A DNA stretch of 64,000 nucleotides from SpSt-539 sp964549445 (GTDB lineage Bacteria > Planctomycetota > Phycisphaerae > UBA1845 > UTPLA1): contig CAZJVS010000022.1 of the NCBI GenBank assembly GCA_964549445.1, positions 10,958-74,957 on the forward strand, given 5' to 3'. A model generated the notes under the pieces. That model did no database searches, had not been told where the DNA came from, and saw only the letters and a list, made by a program, of their open reading frames with translations. The translations under genes and the position numbers were made by a program. This document shows positions 53,467-61,749 of this stretch, piece by piece (the stretch's first letter is position 1; each line of letters begins with the position of its first letter).

Positions 53467-54876
53467 ATGCGAACCAAACGATCCTGGGCAGAGCCGTTCA
53501 AGATCAAAATGGTCGAACACCTGCGGATGACGACGCGCGCCGAGCGCGAGCGGGCCGTCGCGGCAGCCGGTTTCAACACCTTTCTGCTGCGGAGCGACGA
53601 AGTGTACATCGACCTGCTGACCGACTCGGGCACATCGGCGATGAGCGATCGCCAGTGGGCCGGGTTAATGCTTGGCGACGAGGCCTACGCCGGGTCGGCG
53701 AATTTCTATCATCTCGAGCAAACCGTGCGCGAGCTGTACGGCTATAAGCACGTGATCCCCACACACCAGGGACGCGGCGCGGAGCACATCCTCAGCCGTC
53801 TGTGCATCAAACCGGGGGACAGCGTGCCCGGCAACATGTACTTCACAACCACGAAGGCGCATCAGGAGCTGGCCGGCGGGCGATTCGTGGATGTCATCAT
53901 CGACCAGGCCCACGACCCCGAGAGCGAGCATCCATTCAAGGGCAACATCGATCCGGCGAAGCTTCAGCGCCTCATCGATGACGTCGGCGCAAGCCGCATC
54001 CCATATCTGTCGCTGGCAGCAACCGTCAATATGGCCGGCGGGCAGCCGTGCAGCATGACGAACATCCGCGAAGTCAGCGCCATCTGCCATCGCAAGGGGA
54101 TTCGCGTGATCCTCGATGCAACGCGGGCGGTCGAGAATTGCTACTTCGTCAAGGAGCGCGAACCGGGCTACGCCGACAAGTCGCTGGCAGAAATCCTCCA
54201 CGAGCTGTGCTCGTACTCCGACGGGTGCACGATGTCGGGGAAGAAAGATTGCCTGGTCAACATCGGAGGATTCCTCGCTGTCAACGACGAGGACCTGGCC
54301 GACGCGGCGCGAAACCTCGTCGTGCTGTACGAGGGGCTGCACACGTACGGTGGGTTGGCTGGACGCGACATGGAGGCCATGGCCGTCGGCATCCGTGAGT
54401 CAGTGGATTGGGACCACATGCATGCACGGATCGGCCAGGTTCGATACCTGGGCGAATTGATCAAAGCTGCCGGCGTTCCGATCGTGCGGCCCATCGGCGG
54501 CCACGGCATTTTCCTGGATGCGGCGAAGTTCCTGCCGCAAGTGCCGCGCGAGCAGTTTCCCGCACAGGCGCTCGCGGCAGCGCTCTATGTCGATTCGGGC
54601 GTGCGGGCGATGGAGCGCGGGGCCGTGTCGGCCGGCCGCGACCCGGCTACCGGCAAGAACGCCATCCCACATCTGGAGCTTGTGCGGTTGACAATCCCGC
54701 GTCGCGTGTACACGCAAGCGCATGTGGATGTGACGGCGGAGTCGGTCATCGCGCTCCACGAGAATCGCGATCGGATCGTCGGACTCAGATTTACGTACGA
54801 GCCAAAGCACCTGCGGTTTTTCCAGGCCCGCTTCGAGCCCGTCGATGGTGACCGGGTGCTGCGGACCGGGGACTGA
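53467..54876 (+). CDS. tpl: Tyrosine phenol-lyase
   Basis: The 469-residue PLP enzyme splits tyrosine to phenol, pyruvate and ammonia. It follows the fold-type I beta-eliminating lyase sequence end to end, with PLP Lys in 'MSGKKDCLVNIGG'. The substrate-specificity positions are of the tyrosine type: 'MYFTTTKAH' has Thr where tryptophanase has Asp, and 'VRAMERG' keeps Met and Arg that contact the phenol hydroxyl in C. freundii TPL. ATG 53467 is taken; open frame upstream overlaps the polyferredoxin gene. A tryptophanase gene follows after three bases. Confidence 0.9.
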   Translation: MRTKRSWAEPFKIKMVEHLRMTTRAERERAVAAAGFNTFLLRSDEVYIDLLTDSGTSAMSDRQWAGLMLGDEAYAGSANFYHLEQTVRELYGYKHVIPTHQGRGAEHILSRLCIKPGDSVPGNMYFTTTKAHQELAGGRFVDVIIDQAHDPESEHPFKGNIDPAKLQRLIDDVGASRIPYLSLAATVNMAGGQPCSMTNIREVSAICHRKGIRVILDATRAVENCYFVKEREPGYADKSLAEILHELCSYSDGCTMSGKKDCLVNIGGFLAVNDEDLADAARNLVVLYEGLHTYGGLAGRDMEAMAVGIRESVDWDHMHARIGQVRYLGELIKAAGVPIVRPIGGHGIFLDAAKFLPQVPREQFPAQALAAALYVDSGVRAMERGAVSAGRDPATGKNAIPHLELVRLTIPRRVYTQAHVDVTAESVIALHENRDRIVGLRFTYEPKHLRFFQARFEPVDGDRVLRTGD

Positions 54877-54879
54877 AAC

Positions 54880-56238
54880 ATGAAAACCATCATCGAGCCG
54901 TTCCGGATCAAGTCGATTGAGCCGATCCGAATGACGACGCGCGACGAGCGCGAGCGAATTCTGCTCGAGGCGGGCTTCAACCTGTTCCTGGTCCGGGCCG
55001 AGGACGTCCTGATCGATCTGCTTACGGACAGCGGCACGGGTGCGATGTCGTCCGAGCAGTGGGCCGGTGTCATGCGCGGCGATGAGTCGTACGCCGGGGC
55101 AACGAGCTTCTACCGCTTTCATAAACGCATCCATGATATGACCGGCTTCGAACACATCCTGCCGACGCATCAGGGGCGGGCCAGCGAGCGCATTCTGTTC
55201 GAGCTGATCGGGGGCGCCGGAAGGGTCGTGCCAAACAACGCGCATTTCGACACGACGCGGGCCAATATCGAGCATTCCGGCGCCCGCGCGATCGATCTGC
55301 CAGTGCCCGAGGCGGCCGATCCCTCGAGTCGGCTTCCCTTCAAGGGAAACATGGACGTGACGGCGCTGGAGCGCCTGATCGGCGAGGTCGGACGTGATCG
55401 GATTCCAATCGTCATGGTGACCGTGACCAACAACAGCGGCGGGGGACAGCCGGTAAGTCTCGAGAACCTGCGAGCCGTCCGCGCCGTCTGCAATCGACAC
55501 AATTTGCCGCTCTTCCTCGATGCGTGCCGGTTCGCCGAGAACGCCTACCTGATCAAGCGACGCGAGCCGGGCATGGCCAATCGCAGTGTGCCCGAAATCG
55601 TTCGCGACATGTTCGACCTCGTGGACGGCGCGACGATCAGTGCCAAGAAGGACGGGCTGGTGAATATCGGCGGGCTGCTACTGCTGCGAAATGAGGAATT
55701 GCTGCATCGCGCCAGCAACCTCCTCATCCTCACCGAGGGATTCATCACGTACGGCGGGCTGGCCGGGCGGGACCTGGAGGCGATGGCGCAAGGATTCGAG
55801 GAAGTAATGCACGAGGACTACCTCGCGTATCGAATTCGGAGCGTTGAGTACCTTGGCGAAAAGTTGCTTGCGGTCGGCATCCCGATCGTGCAACCGCCGG
55901 GCGGGCACGCCATCTACATCGACGCGGCGGCCGTCTGCCCGCACATCCCGCGCGAGCAGTTCCCCGGTCAAGCCGTCGTTTGCGGGCTGTATCGAGTCGG
56001 CGGCATTCGCTCGGTCGAGATCGGCTCGGTGATGTTCGGACCGCCGACGAGCGGCAAGCCGCGGCTGGAGTTGGTGCGCCTGGCGATTCCCCGCCGGGTC
56101 TATACCCAGAGCCACATCGACTACGTCATCGAGGCGGCGGCGGAGCTGTTCGCCCATCGACGCGAGCTGCGGGGCCTACGGATGACGTTTGAGCCGCCGG
56201 TGCTGAGGCACTTCACCGCGCGTTTCAAGGAGACTTAG
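54880..56238 (+). CDS. tnaA: Tryptophanase
   Basis: The 452-residue PLP enzyme is a paralogue of its upstream neighbour. It has tryptophanase-type residues: Asp124 in 'AHFDTTRANI' (equivalent to Asp137 of E. coli TnaA) and 'IRSVEIG' in place of TPL's 'VRxMERG'. PLP Lys is in 'ISAKKDGLVNIGG'. It should split tryptophan to indole, pyruvate and ammonia. There is no TnaC-type leader peptide gene or tnaB permease; the only upstream space is three bases. It is therefore co-expressed with tyrosine phenol-lyase. Confidence 0.88.
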   Translation: MKTIIEPFRIKSIEPIRMTTRDERERILLEAGFNLFLVRAEDVLIDLLTDSGTGAMSSEQWAGVMRGDESYAGATSFYRFHKRIHDMTGFEHILPTHQGRASERILFELIGGAGRVVPNNAHFDTTRANIEHSGARAIDLPVPEAADPSSRLPFKGNMDVTALERLIGEVGRDRIPIVMVTVTNNSGGGQPVSLENLRAVRAVCNRHNLPLFLDACRFAENAYLIKRREPGMANRSVPEIVRDMFDLVDGATISAKKDGLVNIGGLLLLRNEELLHRASNLLILTEGFITYGGLAGRDLEAMAQGFEEVMHEDYLAYRIRSVEYLGEKLLAVGIPIVQPPGGHAIYIDAAAVCPHIPREQFPGQAVVCGLYRVGGIRSVEIGSVMFGPPTSGKPRLELVRLAIPRRVYTQSHIDYVIEAAAELFAHRRELRGLRMTFEPPVLRHFTARFKET

Positions 56239-56251
56239 GAATCCCCAAGCG

Positions 56252-56281
56252 TTGACAGTTTGGGACAGGCTGTGTTACTAT
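56252..56281 (+). promoter_or_regulatory. Sigma70-type promoter of the pentahaem cytochrome
   Basis: TTGACA (56252-56257) and TACTAT (56276-56281) are separated by 18 bases and lie about 75 bases before ATG 56354. A short palindrome ACATATATGT follows near 56300 in the leader. The motif match is good but untested. Confidence 0.55.
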
Positions 56282-56353
56282 TAGTGATAAGTCGATCAAC
56301 ATATATGTTTAGCTTGGTCGGCGCCACCCGGCTCAACGTGAGAGGACTCAGTC

Positions 56354-58195
56354 ATGAAGAACCGCGTCCACGCATTGTTTTGGTCCCATCGCTGGGTCGT
56401 GCTGTCCTTTTTTCTCGTGGGTGGCGTCGCGGCGGCCGCGGTGATCAATATGACTTTCGAAGACTTCCATCTTTCCGGGACGCAAGTCGGGGGCGTTCCG
56501 GCGAGTGCGTTTCTGCCCTCGAACAACTGTTCAACCTGCCATGGAAACATCGATGCGGCGAGCGAGCCGTACTCGACATGGAAGGGAAGCCTGATGGGCA
56601 ACGCCGGCCGCGACCCGCTCTTTTTCGCCCAGATGGCCACGGCCAACCAGGACGTCGGCAATGTCGGGTACTTCTGCATGCGCTGCCACGTCCCGATGAC
56701 TTTCGTCACCCAGCACGCGTATCAGCCGGACGGCAGCACGCTCGACAGCCGTGACCGCGACGGGGTCAACTGCCATTTCTGCCACTCGATGGTTGACCCA
56801 ATTTACAAGCCCGGGGTCAGCCCGTCGCAGGACCAGAGCATCCTCGCCGCTCTGGTTGATGTGCCGGCATACTATGGCAACTCGATGTTCGTGCTGGATC
56901 CCACCGGGACTCGACGAGGTCCCTACAGTGACGCCATTCCACCGCACGCCGCCATCACGTCGCCCTTCCACCGCACGGGTGACTTCTGCGGCACCTGCCA
57001 CGACGTCGGGAATGTCGCCATAACGCGGCAGCCGGACGGTTCATACCAGTACAATACGATCAATCAACGCACGCCGAACGAGGACCCCGCAGCGCAGTTC
57101 CCACTGGAGCGGACTTACACCGAGTGGAAGCTTAGCGCGTTCGCCAACGGCGGCGTCGATATGGGCGGCCGATTCGGCGGAAACGGCCCGACCGTCGTCA
57201 GCACGTGCCAGGACTGCCACATGCCAAAGACGACTGCGAAGGGATGCATCGATGGACCGGTGCGCGGCGATTTGGCCAAGCACGATTTCGCCGGGGCGTC
57301 ATCGTGGGTGCTTGAGATCATCGGACTCCACTACCAGGCCGACCCCAATGTGAACCAAGCCGCGCTGGTTGACGGCCGTGCGAAGGCAATTGATATGGTG
57401 CGCCGTGCGGCGTCGTTGGAGGTAACGCAAACTTGCGGCGCCCTGCACGTTCGCGTGATCAACGAATCCGGCCACAAGATTCCCACCGGCCACATCGAAG
57501 GCCGACGCATCTGGGTAAATGCGAGATTCTTCGACGCGACCGACGCGCTCTTGGGCGAGTACGGGCACTACGACCCGGCCGAGGCTCGTCTCGACGAGAG
57601 CACGACGCACGTCTACGAGATGAAGATCGGGCTGAGTCCGGCTGCCGCCCAAATTACCGGCTATCCGGCTGGCGAGACGACGCACATGAGTGTGGCGGAC
57701 GTAATCGTCAAGGACAATCGCATCCCGCCGCGCGGGTTTAGCAACGCCGCGTTCGCAGCCGCAGGCGCCCCAATCGTCGCAGCGGCGTACCCGGATGGAG
57801 AGTACTGGGATGACGTCTACTACGGCGTTCCCGCGGCCGCTGTCCGTGCCGAGGTCACGGTCAACTACCAGACCGTCACCCGCCACTACATCGAGGCGCT
57901 TCGGGACGGCAACCATACCGACCAGTGGGGCGCCATCCTGCACGATCTGTGGCTCCAGACGAACAAAGGCTCGCCAATTGCGATGGTTCAAGCGCAGACG
58001 GTGCTGAGTGCCTTCGTCGCCGGCGACATGGATTGCGACGGCGATCTGGATGTCGACGACATGAACGGCATTGTGACCATCTTGTTGGGGGTTGACTCCG
58101 ATCCGATCCACGCGGCCGTCGCCGATATGAACCACGACGGTGCTGCAAATGGCGCGGACCTGCAATCGATTGTCACGGCGTTTCTCGCCGGCTAG
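56354..58195 (+). CDS. Pentahaem cytochrome c with C-terminal dockerin-like module
   Basis: The 613-residue exported protein has an N-terminal membrane or signal segment (WVVLSFFLVGGVAAAAVI) and five haem-c motifs: CSTCH, CMRCH, CHFCH, CGTCH and CQDCH. A beta-rich region with 'NESGHKIPTGHIEGRRIWVNA' follows, a 'GHKIPTG' type segment seen in multihaem oxidoreductases. The last 55 residues are a duplicated EF-hand dockerin-like module ('GDMDCDGDLDVDDMNGIVTILLG' and 'ADMNHDGAANGADLQSIVTAFLAG'). It may act as an extracellular electron carrier fixed by dockerin-cohesin contact; no cohesin is in view. Confidence 0.85.
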   Translation: MKNRVHALFWSHRWVVLSFFLVGGVAAAAVINMTFEDFHLSGTQVGGVPASAFLPSNNCSTCHGNIDAASEPYSTWKGSLMGNAGRDPLFFAQMATANQDVGNVGYFCMRCHVPMTFVTQHAYQPDGSTLDSRDRDGVNCHFCHSMVDPIYKPGVSPSQDQSILAALVDVPAYYGNSMFVLDPTGTRRGPYSDAIPPHAAITSPFHRTGDFCGTCHDVGNVAITRQPDGSYQYNTINQRTPNEDPAAQFPLERTYTEWKLSAFANGGVDMGGRFGGNGPTVVSTCQDCHMPKTTAKGCIDGPVRGDLAKHDFAGASSWVLEIIGLHYQADPNVNQAALVDGRAKAIDMVRRAASLEVTQTCGALHVRVINESGHKIPTGHIEGRRIWVNARFFDATDALLGEYGHYDPAEARLDESTTHVYEMKIGLSPAAAQITGYPAGETTHMSVADVIVKDNRIPPRGFSNAAFAAAGAPIVAAAYPDGEYWDDVYYGVPAAAVRAEVTVNYQTVTRHYIEALRDGNHTDQWGAILHDLWLQTNKGSPIAMVQAQTVLSAFVAGDMDCDGDLDVDDMNGIVTILLGVDSDPIHAAVADMNHDGAANGADLQSIVTAFLAG

Positions 58196-58292
58196 CCAGG
58201 TGCGTGTAACGATCTGAAGCAAACGTCGTGAAAAATAAGCGCGGCGCGCAACGAACCGCCAGCTTGATGCAGTGACCCACTTCGAGATCAAA

Positions 58293-59765
58293 ATGAACAT
58301 ATTGCTGGTCTATCCCGCGACACCGAGCACGTTTTGGAGCTTCTGCCATGTGATGCCCTTCATATCGAAGAGGTCCGCGTTTCCGCCGCTCGGTTTGCTG
58401 ACGGTGGCCGCCATGCTCCCCAAGGAGTGGAATCTCAAGCTGATCGACGTCAACGTCACGAGCCTGACTGACGCGCAGCTCGACTGGGCGGATTATGTTC
58501 TGATCTCGGGCATGATCGTTCACGCCGAGTCTGCTCGGGAAATCATCCGGCGGTGCAACGCTCGATCAAAGCGCGTCATCGCCGGGGGGCCGCTATTCAC
58601 AACGGGGCATGATCGCTTTCCGGAAGTCCGCCATTTTGCACTTGCTGAGGCCGAGGGAATCATGCTCGATCTGGTGGCTGATATGCGTTCTGGGGATTTG
58701 AAGCCGTTCTATCGCAGCCTCGGTCGTCCGGACGTTACGCGCACCCCGATTCCACGATGGGACCTGATCGACCCGGGACACTATGCCACGATGTCGGTTC
58801 AGTTTTCGCGAGGATGCCCTTTTAACTGCGATTTCTGCGATATCATCGTCATGAACGGAAGAGTCCCTCGGATCAAGACGCCGGCACAGATGATGGCCGA
58901 GCTCGAATCGCTGGCCGCGACCGGATGGAATGGAACGGTCTTCGTCGTTGACGACAACTTCATCGGCAACAAGGTGAAAGTGAAGGCGTTCCTCCGCGAG
59001 CTGATCAGCTACCGACGGCGCTCGTCGCTTCAGTTCCGCTTCCTGACCCAGGCCTCGCTCAATCTCGTCGATGACACCGAGCTGATGGATCTCATGGTTC
59101 AGGCGGGATTCAAGAGTCTGTTCATCGGTATTGAGAGTCCTTCGGAGGACAGCTTGGCAGAGTGTGCGAAGGTGCAAAACACGCGCCGCGATCTGGTCTC
59201 CGCCGTCAGGGCCATTCAGAACGCGGGCATGGAAGTCATGGGCGGCTTCATCGTTGGATTTGACAGCGATCGGTCGAGCATCTTTGAGGCTCAGAAACGG
59301 TTCATTCAGGAGGCGGGCGTTGTCACCGCGATGGTGGGTCTGCTGACTGCGCTGCCTGAGACCCGCCTGTTCGCTCGGCTCAAGGAGGAAGGTCGGATCT
59401 TGGCGCACAGCACAGGCAACAACCTGGACGGAGTGCTCAATTTTGTGCCGAAACTCGATCGGCAGGTGTTGATCGGAGGTTACAGACGTTTGGTCAGGCA
59501 GCTCTATGCTCCGAAGGACTATTACCGGCGCATCATGACCTTCCTGAATGAGTATCGGCCGATGGGCCCTCGGACGCGTCTTACCCGAAGCGATGTTTCC
59601 GCCTTCCTCAAATCCCTTTGGGTCATGGGTGTCGCGAAGCGTGGCCGGCGCGAGTATTGGAAGTTTCTCGCCAAGACGCTGTTTTTTCACCGCGCCGCCT
59701 TGGCCGAAGCGATGGGCCTGGCCATCACGGGATTCCATTTTCGACAAATCGCCGCCTCGATCTGA
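58293..59765 (+). CDS. B12-binding radical SAM protein (DUF4070-type)
   Basis: The 490-residue protein starts with 'MNILLVYPATPSTFWSF' at ATG 58293; an upstream GTG at 58272 adds seven residues. Residues 1-140 are a cobalamin-binding-like domain, and residues about 175-390 the radical SAM core with CxxxCxxC in 'SRGCPFNCDFCDI'. The C-terminal region 'APKDYYRRIMTFLNEY' matches the DUF4070 type. Relatives include methylases and lipid-modifying enzymes. The classical His of the B12-binding DxHxxG motif is not evident, so cobalamin binding is uncertain. Confidence 0.85.
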   Translation: MNILLVYPATPSTFWSFCHVMPFISKRSAFPPLGLLTVAAMLPKEWNLKLIDVNVTSLTDAQLDWADYVLISGMIVHAESAREIIRRCNARSKRVIAGGPLFTTGHDRFPEVRHFALAEAEGIMLDLVADMRSGDLKPFYRSLGRPDVTRTPIPRWDLIDPGHYATMSVQFSRGCPFNCDFCDIIVMNGRVPRIKTPAQMMAELESLAATGWNGTVFVVDDNFIGNKVKVKAFLRELISYRRRSSLQFRFLTQASLNLVDDTELMDLMVQAGFKSLFIGIESPSEDSLAECAKVQNTRRDLVSAVRAIQNAGMEVMGGFIVGFDSDRSSIFEAQKRFIQEAGVVTAMVGLLTALPETRLFARLKEEGRILAHSTGNNLDGVLNFVPKLDRQVLIGGYRRLVRQLYAPKDYYRRIMTFLNEYRPMGPRTRLTRSDVSAFLKSLWVMGVAKRGRREYWKFLAKTLFFHRAALAEAMGLAITGFHFRQIAASI

Positions 59766-59914
59766 GCACAGCTGCCGAAGTGAAGCACTCGCTACCTGCA
59801 ATCCAAGTCCCGCACGGAAAGAGACAGCTCGGGTCCACAGACTGCTCGCGATCGTATGGTTCACGCGAGCAAATGTGGTGGTCGTCGAACGGTTATCGAC
59901 GATCGCTGCCAACG

Positions 59915-59943
59915 AAAAAGGCCAGCCGCAACCGACTGGCCTT
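59915..59943 (-). terminator. Terminator of the initiator tRNA transcript
   Basis: On the minus strand an 8-bp stem AAGGCCAG/CTGGCCTT (59943-59936 and 59925-59918) with a 10-base loop ends in a run of T (the A5 at 59915-59919 on the plus strand). It lies 17 bases downstream of tRNA-fMet. Confidence 0.78.
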
Positions 59944-59959
59944 CCTCGCCTTACGAATT

Positions 59960-60032
<73 letters not shown>

Positions 60033-60118
60033 ACGTATTGTCGCTGCATCCTAGTGCGGCCAGTCGGCCTGTCAAGCCGATTCAACGGCCGCCGCCGCCC
60101 CTGCCGTAACAGCCATTC

Positions 60119-60147
60119 TTGCTCACGCCCGCCACTTTTCCTATAGT
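60119..60147 (+). promoter_or_regulatory. Candidate promoter of gcvT giving a near-leaderless mRNA
   Basis: TTGCTC (60119-60124) and TATAGT (60142-60147) are 17 bases apart. The -10 box ends nine bases before ATG 60157, so transcription would begin at or just before the start codon. No ribosome site is present. No glycine-riboswitch-like structure is visible. Confidence 0.45.
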
Positions 60148-60156
60148 CGCTTCCGC

Positions 60157-61251
60157 ATGAAACGAACTGCCCTCTACGACGCCCACAAAGCCCGCGGCGC
60201 CAAGCTGGTCGACTTCGCCGGCTGGGAGATGCCGCTGCTCTACACCGGCATTGTCGAAGAACACCTTTACACCCGTTCCGCCAGCAGCGTTTTCGATGTT
60301 TCTCACATGGGGCGGCTGATCATCAAAGGCCCGGACGCCCTGGCCTTGCTCGATCGTGTTTGCACCCGCAATTGCGCCAAGCTGGCCGTCGGCCGCTGCG
60401 GCTACAGTCACATCTGCAACGAGCGCGGCACGATCCTCGACGACGTGATCGTTTCGCGTGCCGAGGATCACTGGATCGTCGTCTGCAACGCCGGCAATCA
60501 TGACAAGATCGTCGCGCACCTCCGGGCGCACGCAGCCGGCCGCAAGCTCGACCTGATCGACAAAACCGAGCAGACCGTCATGATCGCCATCCAGGGCCCG
60601 GCCACGATGAAGCTCTTCCGCGAGCACATCCCGATCCCGTTCGGCGAAATCAAACGCTACGGCTTCGTCACGGGCGCCTACATGGGAATGGAATACGCCC
60701 TCTTCCGCACCGGCTACACGGGCGAAGACGGGCTCGAGCTGGTGTTGCCCGCCGCCGGCGGAATGCTGGCGTGGGAGTTTCTGACGCAGGAGGGCGACTC
60801 CGATCGCCCGACCGTCAAGCCCGCCGGCCTCGGTGCGCGCGACACGCTTCGTCTCGAAGCCGGTATGCCACTCTACGGCCACGAACTCGGCGAAAGTGTC
60901 GATCCGCTCTCGTCGGCGTGCGGCTGGGCGGTCGACCTGAACAAGGATTTCATCGGCGCGGCCGCGTTGCGAGCAATTCAATCCGAAGGCCCGAAGCGCA
61001 AGCTCGTCGGCCTCACGCTCGAAGGCCGCCGCATCGCCCGCCAGGGCGCGGCCGTGCTCGACGCGTCAGGAAACGTTGTCGGCGAAGTCACCAGCGGCAC
61101 GTTCGGTCCGAGCGTGCAAAAGTCGATTGCGATGGCGTTCGTCGACGCGCCGCTCGCCGCCGACGGAACCCGCCTACAAGCCGACCTCCGCGGCGAACGT
61201 GCCCCGGCCGTCGTCGGTCCGTTGCAGTTCTACAAGCGGCATGATTCATAG
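60157..61251 (+). CDS. gcvT: Glycine cleavage system T protein (aminomethyltransferase)
   Basis: The 364-residue enzyme transfers the methylene group from the lipoyl arm of GcvH to tetrahydrofolate, releasing ammonia. It shows 'HKARGAKLVDFAGWEMPLLY', 'SVFDVSHMGRLIIKG', 'NERGTILDDVIVSR', 'TGYTGEDGLELVLP' and 'GLGARDTLRLEAGMPLYGHEL', all strong family segments, including the catalytic Asp region. It begins the gcvT-gcvH-gcvP run. Codons end mostly in C here, unlike the G-ending genes in the first 37 kb. Confidence 0.94.
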   Translation: MKRTALYDAHKARGAKLVDFAGWEMPLLYTGIVEEHLYTRSASSVFDVSHMGRLIIKGPDALALLDRVCTRNCAKLAVGRCGYSHICNERGTILDDVIVSRAEDHWIVVCNAGNHDKIVAHLRAHAAGRKLDLIDKTEQTVMIAIQGPATMKLFREHIPIPFGEIKRYGFVTGAYMGMEYALFRTGYTGEDGLELVLPAAGGMLAWEFLTQEGDSDRPTVKPAGLGARDTLRLEAGMPLYGHELGESVDPLSSACGWAVDLNKDFIGAAALRAIQSEGPKRKLVGLTLEGRRIARQGAAVLDASGNVVGEVTSGTFGPSVQKSIAMAFVDAPLAADGTRLQADLRGERAPAVVGPLQFYKRHDS

Positions 61252-61273
61252 GATTGCGGAAGGAGGCGTCGCC

Positions 61274-61657
61274 GTGAGCGTTCCGAACGATCGTCGCTAT
61301 CTCAAGTCGCACGAGTGGCACAAGCTCGAAGGCGACACCGTCACCATCGGCATCACTCAGTTCGCCGCCGACGAGTTGACCGACATCACCTACGTCTCCC
61401 TGCCCGCCGTCGGCAAGGATCTCACCGCCGGCAAGCCCTTCGGCGAAATCGAATCGGTCAAGGCCACCAGCGACCTCTACGCCGGCGTGACGGGCAAGGT
61501 GGCGGCAATCAACACTCAGCTCGCCGACCATCCTGAACTAGTCAACAACGACCCCTTCAACACCGGCTGGATGATCAAAATCAAGACCGCCGACGCCGCC
61601 GCGCTCAACAAGCTGCTCGACGGCCCGCAGTACGACGCCACGATCGGCCAGCACTGA
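61274..61657 (+). CDS. gcvH: Glycine cleavage system H protein
   Basis: The 127-residue lipoyl carrier shuttles the aminomethyl group between the P and T proteins. GTG 61274 is chosen because GGAAGGAGG lies eight bases upstream; an in-frame ATG at 61241 overlaps the gcvT end. 'YLKSHEWHKLEGDTVTIGITQFAADELTDITYVSLP' is diagnostic, and the lipoyl Lys is in 'IESVKATSDLYAG'. Length is normal. Confidence 0.94.
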   Translation: MSVPNDRRYLKSHEWHKLEGDTVTIGITQFAADELTDITYVSLPAVGKDLTAGKPFGEIESVKATSDLYAGVTGKVAAINTQLADHPELVNNDPFNTGWMIKIKTADAAALNKLLDGPQYDATIGQH

Positions 61658-61699
61658 CAACCCCGCCCCGCGCCGCTATTATTTTGTCAGGATTTCTGT

Positions 61700-61728
61700 A
61701 AGCCCACGGTCTTCATCCGTGGGCTTTT
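61700..61728 (+). terminator. Terminator-like hairpin between gcvH and gcvP
   Basis: A perfect 10-bp stem AAGCCCACGG (61700-61709) / CCGTGGGCTT (61717-61726) with a 7-base loop is followed by only TT then C. The weak T-tract suggests attenuation, RNA processing or stability control rather than full termination between gcvTH and gcvP. Confidence 0.5.
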
Positions 61729-61749
61729 CAGTCTGGGAGCCGCCTTCGG

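Noticed and set aside
56290..56320. AT-rich palindrome ACATATATGT considered as a dif-like recombination site
   Set aside because: It does not match the XerC and XerD arm consensus at the right spacing; it sits in the leader of the pentahaem gene.
38167..58195. Genomic island with integrase borders
   Set aside because: tRNA genes lie on both sides at 36.0 and 60.0 kb, but I see no integrase, transposase or direct repeat of a tRNA end, so insertion at a tRNA cannot be claimed.
60033..60156. Possible glycine riboswitch before gcvT
   Set aside because: The 124-base gap lacks the conserved glycine aptamer segments and a promoter lies directly at the start codon.
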